This document shows, one piece after another, positions 57,105-64,000 of a stretch of 64,000 nucleotides of DNA; the stretch's first letter is position 1, and each line of letters starts with the position of its first letter. This DNA comes from Cellvibrionaceae bacterium (GTDB taxonomy: Bacteria; Pseudomonadota; Gammaproteobacteria; Pseudomonadales; Cellvibrionaceae), in NCBI GenBank assembly GCA_021151825.1, contig JAGKWQ010000008.1, forward strand, positions 124,001 to 188,000, read 5' to 3'. Both the position numbers and the translations under genes were made by a program. The notes under the pieces are model-generated. The model was not told the DNA's origin, ran no database searches, and was given only the letters and a program-made list of their open reading frames with translations.

Positions 57105-57527
57105 TTAATGGGTTGCAGCAGCTTTATCCCTGATACGCTTGACCATTGCTTTGAGCCCATTTCCACGGGTTGAGCTCAAATGTTGCAACAAATCCAGCTG
57201 AGAAAAATACCCATCTATATCAAAGCCAAGGATATCTCCGGGCGCCTTGCCATTGAATGCGGCAAGAACAACGCCCAGTAAACCCTTAACGATAAACGCA
57301 TCACTATCCGCCAGAAAAAACAGCTTGCCATCGCGCCATTCATCTACCAACCACACCTGGCTTTGGCAACCACGAACCAGAAACTCATCTGTTCTGAAAC
57401 GCTCCGGCATTGATGGCAGCTCCTTGCCAAGATCAATGATGTACTTGTAACGCTCTTCCCAATCATCAAAAAAGCTCAGGCTATCAATGATGTCATCTGC
57501 ACTTACGTCAATACCAAATTGGGTCAT
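57105..57527 (-). CDS. sufE: Sulfur acceptor protein SufE
   Basis: Accepts persulfide sulfur from SufS and passes it to the SufBCD scaffold. 140 residues. The acceptor Cys54 lies in VRGCQSQVWL; FDDWEERYKYIIDLGKELP (20-38) and the C-terminal STRGNGLKAMVKRIRD are typical. ATG 57527 has GAGAG upstream; a GTG at 57545 would add six residues. Last gene of the suf operon, 18-36 nt after sufT. Confidence 0.95.
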   Translation of the reverse strand: MTQFGIDVSADDIIDSLSFFDDWEERYKYIIDLGKELPSMPERFRTDEFLVRGCQSQVWLVDEWRDGKLFFLADSDAFIVKGLLGVVLAAFNGKAPGDILGFDIDGYFSQLDLLQHLSSTRGNGLKAMVKRIRDKAAATH

Positions 57528-57563
57528 AGCACTCTCGACTAACACTTACTTTAACTACTGGAA

Positions 57564-58100
57564 TCAGTAAAACATACCCGTTTGCAGCTGGGCCTCTTCA
57601 CTCATCATATGGCGCTGCCATGGAGGATCAAACACCAGCTCCACTTTTACTGATTTTACATTGGGCACTTTACGCACCCGGTATTCTACGTCGCCTACCA
57701 GCACAGGCCCCATGCCACAAGCCGGTGCAGTCAATGTCATCCGGATATCAACCTGCTTTTCTTGCTGATTTATCTGAACGCCATAAATAAGCCCCAAACT
57801 TACCAGATCCACCGGGATTTCCGGGTCAAACACTGTTCCTAATGCATGCCAAACCTGATCTTCATGGATGGTGTCATCTGTGGGCTCCGGAAACGTTAAC
57901 TGTTCTGACTCTAACCCAAGCAGATGTGCATCAGTCCCATCTACGCGAACCATTTGCCCATGGTAAGTCAGAGTGTAATTTCCACCCAATGCTTGAGTGA
58001 TAGTCACAAAAGTCCCTTCAGGGATAGTCAGCGGCGTACCATCAGGTACCCGGCGTGCAGGGCAATCGGCCTGCGCCACCACCATACGTCTTTCAGACAT
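57564..58100 (-). CDS. sufT: Fe-S maturation protein SufT
   Basis: 178 residues. An N-terminal beta region (1-85; PARRVPDGTPLTIPEGTFVTIT) precedes a MIP18/DUF59 domain (about 85-165): VFDPEIPVDLVSLGLIYGV, LTAPACGMGPVLVGDVEYRV with the conserved Cys, and ELVFDPPWQRHMMSEEAQLQTG. This two-part layout defines SufT, an auxiliary factor for maturation of [4Fe-4S] proteins. Lies between sufA and sufE. Confidence 0.93.
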   Translation of the reverse strand: MSERRMVVAQADCPARRVPDGTPLTIPEGTFVTITQALGGNYTLTYHGQMVRVDGTDAHLLGLESEQLTFPEPTDDTIHEDQVWHALGTVFDPEIPVDLVSLGLIYGVQINQQEKQVDIRMTLTAPACGMGPVLVGDVEYRVRKVPNVKSVKVELVFDPPWQRHMMSEEAQLQTGMFY

Positions 58101-58134
58101 AGATATTTATTCCTGTAGCGCTAAAAAACAATCG

Positions 58135-58491
58135 TTAATTAACGCTAAAACTTTCACCGCAGCCACAATAATCTTTCACGCGTGGATTATTGAACTTCAA
58201 TTGACGATTCACACCTTCGGTGACGTAATCAATTTCAGTGCCACCAACGACCGGTAAACTTTTTGGATCTACCAATAATTCAACACCATCACCCAATGAC
58301 AAATGCAAATCATCGGCTCTGGATTCATTAACCAAATCCACTACATACATCCAACCAGTACAACCACTTTGTTTAACACTCAAACGAACAGCCGTGTTTT
58401 GACTGTTATCTAGTTGGCGCTTGAAATGCGCGACCGCCGCCGGTGTAACCTGAACGGCTTGTTGTTGCGGATCAAATGAAGCGATACTCAT
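58135..58491 (-). CDS. sufA: A-type Fe-S carrier protein
   Basis: 118 residues of the HesB/IscA/SufA family, which carries Fe-S clusters to apoproteins. The three ligand cysteines are in place: Cys44 (KQSGCTGWMY), Cys109 and Cys111 (YCGCGESF). ATG 58491 is chosen for its AGGGGG SD; an extension to 58530 would overlap sufS. Position between sufS and sufT supports the SUF role. Confidence 0.93.
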   Translation of the reverse strand: MSIASFDPQQQAVQVTPAAVAHFKRQLDNSQNTAVRLSVKQSGCTGWMYVVDLVNESRADDLHLSLGDGVELLVDPKSLPVVGGTEIDYVTEGVNRQLKFNNPRVKDYCGCGESFSVN

Positions 58492-58526
58492 GATCAACCC
58501 CCTCTCTTCAGGACAATCCCAAAGCA

Positions 58527-59756
58527 TCAAAGCAAAAATGTTTTCGCTTTTTCAATCGCAGCGAATAAGCGATCCACTTCGTCAAAAGTGTTATAAAAAC
58601 TGAAACTTGCACGCACAGTACCGGGAATTCCGAATTGATCCATAATCGGTTGAGCACAGTGATTGCCAGTACGGACCGCCACTCCTTGCTTATCCAGCAA
58701 TACGCCAACATCTGCCGGATGAGCACCTTCAATTAAAAAACTCATGACAGAAGTTTTATGTGCGGCAGTTCCTACTAATTTCAAGCCCTGCGTAGCATGA
58801 GCCCTGCCCTCAGCGTATCTCAACAGCGATTGTTCATGCGCCGCAGCGGCAACTCTGTCGATGCCATTTAAATAATCGATAGCAGCACCCAAGCCAATAG
58901 CGCCTGCAATATCCGGTGTACCGGCCTCGAACTTATAGGGTAACTGATTGAAAGTCGTGCCGGCGAAACTCACTGTTTCGATCATCTCGCCACCGCCTTG
59001 ATAAGGCGGCATGACATTGAGCAAATCCTCTTTACCGTAAAGCACGCCCAAGCCAGTAGGACCAAATAATTTATGGGCAGAGAACACATAAAAATCGCAA
59101 TTCAGCGCTTGCACATCTACCGCCCAATGACTCAATGATTGGGCACCGTCAATTAATACGCGTGCGCCTACTGCGTGAGCCAGAGTAACAATTTTTTCAA
59201 CAGGATTAATGGTTCCCATTGCATTAGACACATGCCCCACTGCAACCATTTTTACGTGAGCATCCAACATCGTATCAAATGCCAGCATATTAATATTGCC
59301 GTTGACATCAACTGGAATTGCTTCAACTTTTGCACCCGTTGTCGCTGCAACCAATTGCCAGGGAACAATATTGGAGTGATGCTCCATCGCCGAAACCAGA
59401 ATGCGATCACCTGGCTGCAAAAAGGCCTTACCCCAACTCGCTGCAACCAAATTAATACTTTCCGTGGTACCGCGCGTCCAAATAATTTGCCGTGCAGAGG
59501 GTGCATTTAAAAATGTTGCAACTTTTTCACGAGCCGCTTCAAATTTCACCGTAGCACGATCCGCCAGCGCATGAGCGCCACGATGAACATTACTATTATC
59601 GTTGCGATAGTAATCACTAATCGCATCGATAACTGCGTTGGGCTTCTGCGTAGTTGCAGCGTTATCCAGATACACCAGTGGCTGGCCGTTAACTTGCTGA
59701 TGTAATATCGGAAAGTCAGCGCGAATTTTTTCTACATCAAATGCAGAATCAGCCAT
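58527..59756 (-). CDS. sufS: Cysteine desulfurase SufS
   Basis: Group II PLP cysteine desulfurase. 409 residues. YLDNAATTQKP, GTTESINLVA, ILVSAMEHHSNIVPWQ, the PLP lysine in FYVFSAHKLFGPTG, the GGGEMI loop, and active-site Cys in RTGNHCAQPIM. It overlaps the sufD 3' end by 8 nt and delivers sulfur to SufE. An IscS-type desulfurase heads the same operon. Confidence 0.97.
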   Translation of the reverse strand: MADSAFDVEKIRADFPILHQQVNGQPLVYLDNAATTQKPNAVIDAISDYYRNDNSNVHRGAHALADRATVKFEAAREKVATFLNAPSARQIIWTRGTTESINLVAASWGKAFLQPGDRILVSAMEHHSNIVPWQLVAATTGAKVEAIPVDVNGNINMLAFDTMLDAHVKMVAVGHVSNAMGTINPVEKIVTLAHAVGARVLIDGAQSLSHWAVDVQALNCDFYVFSAHKLFGPTGLGVLYGKEDLLNVMPPYQGGGEMIETVSFAGTTFNQLPYKFEAGTPDIAGAIGLGAAIDYLNGIDRVAAAAHEQSLLRYAEGRAHATQGLKLVGTAAHKTSVMSFLIEGAHPADVGVLLDKQGVAVRTGNHCAQPIMDQFGIPGTVRASFSFYNTFDEVDRLFAAIEKAKTFLL

Positions 59757-61071
59757 TACTATCACCTAATAAAATACTCGCCTCATTCAAACTGTTATCA
59801 CGGCCAAATAACGCAGCTAGGCGCGGCTGTAAATAATCATGCACAACGGGTTGCGCAATTTGCTCCAGTAATTCATTAATAAAACCAAAACTCAACATAA
59901 CCTCGGCTTCACTGCGCGACAAACCACGGCTTTGCAAATAATAACGGGCATTGGTATTCAGTTGGCTGACGGTAGCACCGTGCGCGCACTTCACATCGTC
60001 TGCATATATTTCCAATTCAGGCTTGGTATTCACTTCAGCCTTGGAGGAAGTCAGCAAATTTTTGTTGCTTAATTCAGCCAATGTTTTTTGTGCTTGCGGA
60101 TGAATATATATACGACCATTGAAAATGGCCTGAGCAGAATCACCTACAATGCCACGAAATACCTCGTTAGATCTGCAGTGCGGCACCCAGTGACAAATAT
60201 TGGTGTGATAATCCACCAGTTGATTGTTACGCGGTACATACACACCCTGTAAATCCAACTCTGCGCCTTGGCCGCGATGATTTAATTGGTAGTCAATGCG
60301 CATCAGGTTTGAACCTAACGCAATTGCAAAACCACGCAAACGCGCATTGCGTTGTAAGTCCACATGCACAGCACCAATATGTTGCGCCTGTTCTTCTTCA
60401 AGGTTTAAACGATAATGTTGCAAGCTGGCATTATCACCAATGTGAATTTCAGTAAGCGAATTTACAAAACCTTGCTGTACTGAATCGGCAGAAAAATAAT
60501 GCTCGACGATTTCCGCATTTGAATTTTCTTCCAGAATAATCAATACACGCTGATTCGTACTAACTGCCGCAGAAGTAGAAACATTAACAATATAGACAGG
60601 CTTATCCAGTTTTTTATTTCGTGGTACGTGGATCAATACACCATCATCCAGCCATGCGTTGCTCAAGGTTGCGAATAAGTGTTGCTCACCTTCAATTATC
60701 TTCCCTAAATATTTCAGGACTACGGTTTGCTGATCTTCATTCGCCTTTGAAAATTGCACAATTTCTGCTGGTAATTTGCTTGAATTAAATGGATCAAAAA
60801 CACCATCAATAAACACAAGGCGGTAAGCACTCAGTGGGACAAGGTTGTTTTCAAGTAGCGTGTCAAGCAGTGGAACTTCTTCCCTGCCCCATGCATGCAA
60901 TATCGTTTTTTGCAGATTTTGTAGAGGCGTATATTTCCAATGCTCGGTTTTACGCGTTGGCCAAGACTGTGCTAACCAATCGTCAGCAGCTTTAGTACGC
61001 AAACTTTCCAGCCACGTCTCAGGACGCTGCATGGAAGTCAGGCGAATTGCTTGATGTTGAAAATCAGTCAT
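59749..61071 (-). CDS. sufD: Fe-S scaffold subunit SufD
   Basis: 440 residues. Helical N-terminus (RPETWLESLRTKAADDWLAQ, WKYTPL), then the right-handed beta-helix (about 140-360) and the C-terminal SufB-like helices: HGATVSQLNTNARYYLQSRGLSRSEAEVMLSFGF. SufD pairs with SufB on the SufC dimer. Starts 2 nt after the sufC stop. Confidence 0.96.
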   Translation of the reverse strand: MTDFQHQAIRLTSMQRPETWLESLRTKAADDWLAQSWPTRKTEHWKYTPLQNLQKTILHAWGREEVPLLDTLLENNLVPLSAYRLVFIDGVFDPFNSSKLPAEIVQFSKANEDQQTVVLKYLGKIIEGEQHLFATLSNAWLDDGVLIHVPRNKKLDKPVYIVNVSTSAAVSTNQRVLIILEENSNAEIVEHYFSADSVQQGFVNSLTEIHIGDNASLQHYRLNLEEEQAQHIGAVHVDLQRNARLRGFAIALGSNLMRIDYQLNHRGQGAELDLQGVYVPRNNQLVDYHTNICHWVPHCRSNEVFRGIVGDSAQAIFNGRIYIHPQAQKTLAELSNKNLLTSSKAEVNTKPELEIYADDVKCAHGATVSQLNTNARYYLQSRGLSRSEAEVMLSFGFINELLEQIAQPVVHDYLQPRLAALFGRDNSLNEASILLGDSNG

Positions 61072-61073
61072 GC

Positions 61074-61823
61074 TTATACGGCCTCATCTTCCAGCCAGGC
61101 ATAGCCTTTTTCTTCCAGCTCCAGCGCCAAATTTTTATCGCCAGTTTTTACAATTTTGCCATTTGCCAATACATGAACGTAATCCGGCACGATGTAATCC
61201 AGCAAACGCTGATAATGAGTTACCACGATAAAACTACGTTCGGAAGAGCGCATGGCATTAACGCCATTGGCGACAACTTGCAGCGCGTCAATATCAAGCC
61301 CTGAATCCGTTTCATCCAGAATGCACAGGCTTGGTTCGAGCAACATCATTTGCATAATTTCGTTGCGCTTTTTTTCACCGCCAGAAAATCCTTCGTTAAC
61401 ACCGCGCTTCAAAAATGCCTGGTCTAAACTCACACGCTTGCTTGCTTCACGTGCGATTTTCATAAATTCTACAGCGGATAACTCTGCTTCACCTTTGTGC
61501 TTGCGCTTGGCATCAACAGCAGCTTTTAAAAACTCCATGTTACTAACACCGGGAATTTCTACCGGATATTGGAATGCGAGAAACAAGCCTTCGCGAGCAC
61601 GCTCTTCAATTTCCAAATCAAACAAATCCTTGCCATTAAATTCAACTTTACCGCCCGTAACTTCATAACCTTCACGACCTGACAGCACATTACCCAACGT
61701 ACTTTTACCGGCACCGTTGGGCCCCATAATGGCGTGAACTTCGCCCGGTTTTACCGTCAAATTTAAACCTTTCAGAATTTCTTTTTCTTCAACACGGGCA
61801 AACAAATCAGTAATGCGCAACAT
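61074..61823 (-). CDS. sufC: Fe-S assembly ATPase SufC
   Basis: 249-residue ABC-type ATPase of the SufBC2D scaffold. Walker A GPNGAGKSTLGNVL (about 34-47), Q-loop LAFQYPVEIPG, signature GFSGGEKKRNEI, Walker B CILDETDSGLD and H-loop VVTHYQRLL. 106 bp separate it from sufB, with no clear terminator. Confidence 0.98.
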   Translation of the reverse strand: MLRITDLFARVEEKEILKGLNLTVKPGEVHAIMGPNGAGKSTLGNVLSGREGYEVTGGKVEFNGKDLFDLEIEERAREGLFLAFQYPVEIPGVSNMEFLKAAVDAKRKHKGEAELSAVEFMKIAREASKRVSLDQAFLKRGVNEGFSGGEKKRNEIMQMMLLEPSLCILDETDSGLDIDALQVVANGVNAMRSSERSFIVVTHYQRLLDYIVPDYVHVLANGKIVKTGDKNLALELEEKGYAWLEDEAV

Positions 61824-61929
61824 AAATTTCAGGTCCGGAAGTTTTTCAACACGGTAAATTCAAATTTTTAAATCTTTATCGGGTTACATCGCTTGTTAAG
61901 CCCACAACGAACCCAATCCACAAAATCAC

Positions 61930-63366
61930 TTAACCTACAGAGCCTTCCAGGCTGACTTCCAATAATTTGCCCGCCTCTACGGCGAATTCCATGGGCAGTT
62001 CTTTAAATACTTCGCGGCAGAAACCATTCACAATCATGGATACCGCTTTTTCTGCATCCAGTCCACGCTGCTGGCACAAGAACATCTGATCTTCACTTAC
62101 CTTGGATGTCGTCGCCTCATGCTCGATAACAGCGGTCGGATTTTTACTTTCGATATAAGGAAAAGTGTGAGCCCCGCATTTATCACCGATCAGCAGTGAA
62201 TCACATTGGGTGTAATTGCGCGCGCCTTCTGCACCGGGGTTAATACGCACCAGGCCACGATAAGCATTGGAGCTTTTGCCTGCAGAAATACCTTTGGAGA
62301 TAATAGTAGAGCGGGTGTTTTTACCGATATGGATCATTTTGGTTCCAGTATCGGCTTGCTGATAATTATTGGTGAGCGCTACAGAATAAAATTCACCGAC
62401 ACTATTATCGCCACGCAACACACAGCTAGGATATTTCCAGGTAACAGCAGAACCGGTTTCCACTTGCGTCCAGGAAATTTTTGCATTGGTATGACAGACA
62501 CCGCGCTTGGTTACAAAATTGTAAATGCCCCCCTTACCTTCTTCATTCCCGGGATACCAATTTTGTACAGTGGAATATTTAATTTCAGCGTTATCCAATG
62601 CAATCAATTCTACGACTGCAGCATGTAGTTGGTTTTCATCACGCATTGGAGCCGTACAGCCTTCCAGGTAACTGACATAGGAACCTTCTTCAGCAACAAT
62701 CAATGTACGCTCAAATTGGCCAGTGTTTTGCTCATTAATGCGAAAATAAGTAGACAACTCCATCGGGCAGCGCACGCCTTTCGGGATATACACGAAAGAG
62801 CCATCAGAAAATACAGCCGAGTTCAACGCTGCATAGAAATTGTCTTTTTGCGGAACAACCGAACCCAAATATTTCTTAATTAACTCGGGATATTTTTGCA
62901 CCGCTTCGCTGATCGAACAAAAAATTACCCCGGCTTCCATTAATTTTTCACGGAAAGTAGTTACCACGGAAACCGAATCAAACACTACATCCATTGCAAC
63001 ACCAGCCAATGCCGCTTGCTCATGTAATGGGATACCAAGTTTTTCGTAGGTACGTAATAATTCGGGATCAACTTCATCCAGGCTTTTAGGTTTTTCATCC
63101 ATTGATTTTGGTGCGGAATAATAAGAAACCGCCTGAAAATCAATTTCATCATATTTCACGTGTGCCCAGGTTGGTTCACTCATCTCTTGCCAGGCTTTGT
63201 ATGCTTTCAATCGCCATTCCAGTAACCATTCAGGCTCGGACTTTTTAGCAGAGATAAAACGAATAACATCTTCATTCAATCCCGGTGGCAGAGTTTCAGA
63301 AACGATATCGGTATGGAAACCAGCAGCGTATTCTTTTTTAATGAGGTGTTCGACTTGTTCAGACAT
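61930..63366 (-). CDS. sufB: Fe-S scaffold subunit SufB
   Basis: 478 residues, main scaffold on which clusters form. N-terminal WLLEWRLKAYKAWQEM, ISEAVQKYPELIKKYLGSVVP, then the beta-helix core with FSDGSFVYIPKGVRCPMELSTYFRIN, YLEGCTAPMRDENQLHAAVVEL, SKGISAGKSSNAYRGLV and the C-terminal DQMFLCQQRGLDAEKAVSMIVNGFCREV. AAGGTAGATATC precedes the ATG. It follows the IscS-type gene by 32 bp. Confidence 0.98.
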   Translation of the reverse strand: MSEQVEHLIKKEYAAGFHTDIVSETLPPGLNEDVIRFISAKKSEPEWLLEWRLKAYKAWQEMSEPTWAHVKYDEIDFQAVSYYSAPKSMDEKPKSLDEVDPELLRTYEKLGIPLHEQAALAGVAMDVVFDSVSVVTTFREKLMEAGVIFCSISEAVQKYPELIKKYLGSVVPQKDNFYAALNSAVFSDGSFVYIPKGVRCPMELSTYFRINEQNTGQFERTLIVAEEGSYVSYLEGCTAPMRDENQLHAAVVELIALDNAEIKYSTVQNWYPGNEEGKGGIYNFVTKRGVCHTNAKISWTQVETGSAVTWKYPSCVLRGDNSVGEFYSVALTNNYQQADTGTKMIHIGKNTRSTIISKGISAGKSSNAYRGLVRINPGAEGARNYTQCDSLLIGDKCGAHTFPYIESKNPTAVIEHEATTSKVSEDQMFLCQQRGLDAEKAVSMIVNGFCREVFKELPMEFAVEAGKLLEVSLEGSVG

Positions 63367-63398
63367 GATATCTACCTTCTATGCTGCACGTGAAAGCT

Positions 63399-64000
63399 TC
63401 AGGCTTTCTGCAGCTTGGCGATTACACTGCGAATGTGTTCAATCGCAAATTCAATTTCATCAGCAGTGGTATAGCGACCAATGCTAAAACGCAGCGACGC
63501 CTGCGCTGCTTCATCACTCAACCCAATCGCTTTCAATACGTAACTCGGTGACATACTTGCCGAATTACATGCAGAACCACTGGAAACAGCAAGATCGCGC
63601 AGCGACAACAACAACATTTCACCATCAATGTTGCCAAACGCGATATTTAAAATTCCGCTTACGCAATTAGTTGCAGAACCATTGCGATGAATACCGGGCA
63701 ACTCTGCCAATCCCTGCCATAAACGATCACGCAACTGTGCAATACGTATTGAATCAGCAACCAATTGATCTGCAGCAAGACGCGCTGCTTCACCCATCCC
63801 TACTAATTGATGGGTAGCCAAAGTACCTGAACGCATACCGCGCTCATGGCCGCCACCGTGAATTTGTGCAGCAACTTTTACATCACCAGAGCGACGCACA
63901 TACAGTGCGCCAACACCTTTAGGGCCATAAAATTTATGCGCAGACAGCGACAATAAATCCACACCCAAATCCTTCGCATCCAGCACAATTTTCCCGGCAC
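63399..64000 (-). CDS. iscS: IscS-type cysteine desulfurase (5' end outside window)
   Basis: The C-terminal 200 residues of a group I cysteine desulfurase; the N-terminal half lies beyond 64000. PLP lysine in LSLSAHKFYGPKGVGALYVRR, HGGGHERGMRSGTLATHQLVGMG, the long active-site loop VSSGSACNSASMSPSYVLKAIG with catalytic Cys, and ASLRFSIGRYTTADEIEFA. It lacks the extreme C-terminal IscU-binding tail of E. coli IscS. It is the upstream neighbour of sufB, so the operon probably begins with iscR and this gene. The in-frame GTG at 63986 is internal, not a start. Confidence 0.93.
   Translation of the reverse strand, partial: AGKIVLDAKDLGVDLLSLSAHKFYGPKGVGALYVRRSGDVKVAAQIHGGGHERGMRSGTLATHQLVGMGEAARLAADQLVADSIRIAQLRDRLWQGLAELPGIHRNGSATNCVSGILNIAFGNIDGEMLLLSLRDLAVSSGSACNSASMSPSYVLKAIGLSDEAAQASLRFSIGRYTTADEIEFAIEHIRSVIAKLQKA

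Noticed and set aside
1..64000. CRISPR arrays, tRNA/rRNA genes, insertion sequences or prophage
   Set aside because: No regularly spaced repeats, cloverleaf-like sequences, transposase or phage genes were seen in any intergenic region.

Overview
The window is a contiguous piece of chromosome from a gammaproteobacterium, most probably a Cellvibrio-like polysaccharide degrader (Cellvibrionaceae). The clues are a PL10-type pectate lyase, a GH3 beta-glucan glucohydrolase next to a glucokinase and a FucP/GluP sugar transporter, serine-rich linkers in secreted proteins, and Pseudomonas-like gene orders for the TCA block (gltA / sdhCDAB-sucAB-lpd-sucCD), for der-bamB-yfgM-hisS-ispG-rodZ-pilW-rlmN-ndk and for dusA-tal-STAS-RssB. 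No tRNA, rRNA, CRISPR array, insertion sequence or phage gene was seen. Base composition looks even throughout.

Layout. 1-3545: the end-truncated gene of a degenerate histidine kinase, a DUF2788 membrane protein and the electron-transfer flavoprotein genes etfBA. 3770-7072: small orphan envelope genes (two predicted lipoproteins, a membrane-anchored protein, a secreted protein) and a TSUP transporter. 7062-12099: polyamine genes speA, carboxynorspermidine/carboxyspermidine dehydrogenase and nspC, plus a TrmH-type RNA methyltransferase, with a REP-like double hairpin inside the cluster. 12261-14770: pectate lyase and a divergent cysteine-rich two-module secreted protein, with a LacI-type operator between them. 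14858-17187: a MarC protein and a solitary DUF4157 (eCIS-core) protein carrying a papain-like C-H-D domain. 17430-30591: the TCA-cycle block. 30649-34528: a 5'-nucleotidase, a PEP-CTERM-like protein and an outer-membrane porin. 35022-41733: GH3 glucohydrolase, glucokinase, LacI regulator and sugar transporter. 41770-42960: moaCDE. 43081-47357: dusA, transaldolase, a TerB-like protein, and the STAS / response-regulator-phosphatase pair. 47493-56928: housekeeping genes from der to ndk. 57105-64000: the SUF iron-sulphur operon, led by an IscS-type cysteine desulfurase that runs off the window.

How the parts fit. Plant-polysaccharide genes are linked by a palindromic operator (core GACAGCGCTGTC) found between the pectate lyase and the cysteine-rich gene and, as a perfect 16-bp palindrome, between the GH3 gene and glk. 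The LacI protein encoded at 39100-40131 is the obvious candidate reader. Sugar released by GH3, which lacks a signal peptide and so appears intracellular, would pass to glucokinase and on to transaldolase and the TCA block. SUF supplies Fe-S clusters for SdhB, IspG and RlmN, all encoded here.

The most unusual items are the DUF4157/papain-like protein (15607-17187), the histidine kinase lacking its phosphoacceptor histidine (1-1399), intrinsic terminators that overlap the stop codons of sdhB and sucA, and the PEP-CTERM variant translationally coupled to a 5'-nucleotidase.
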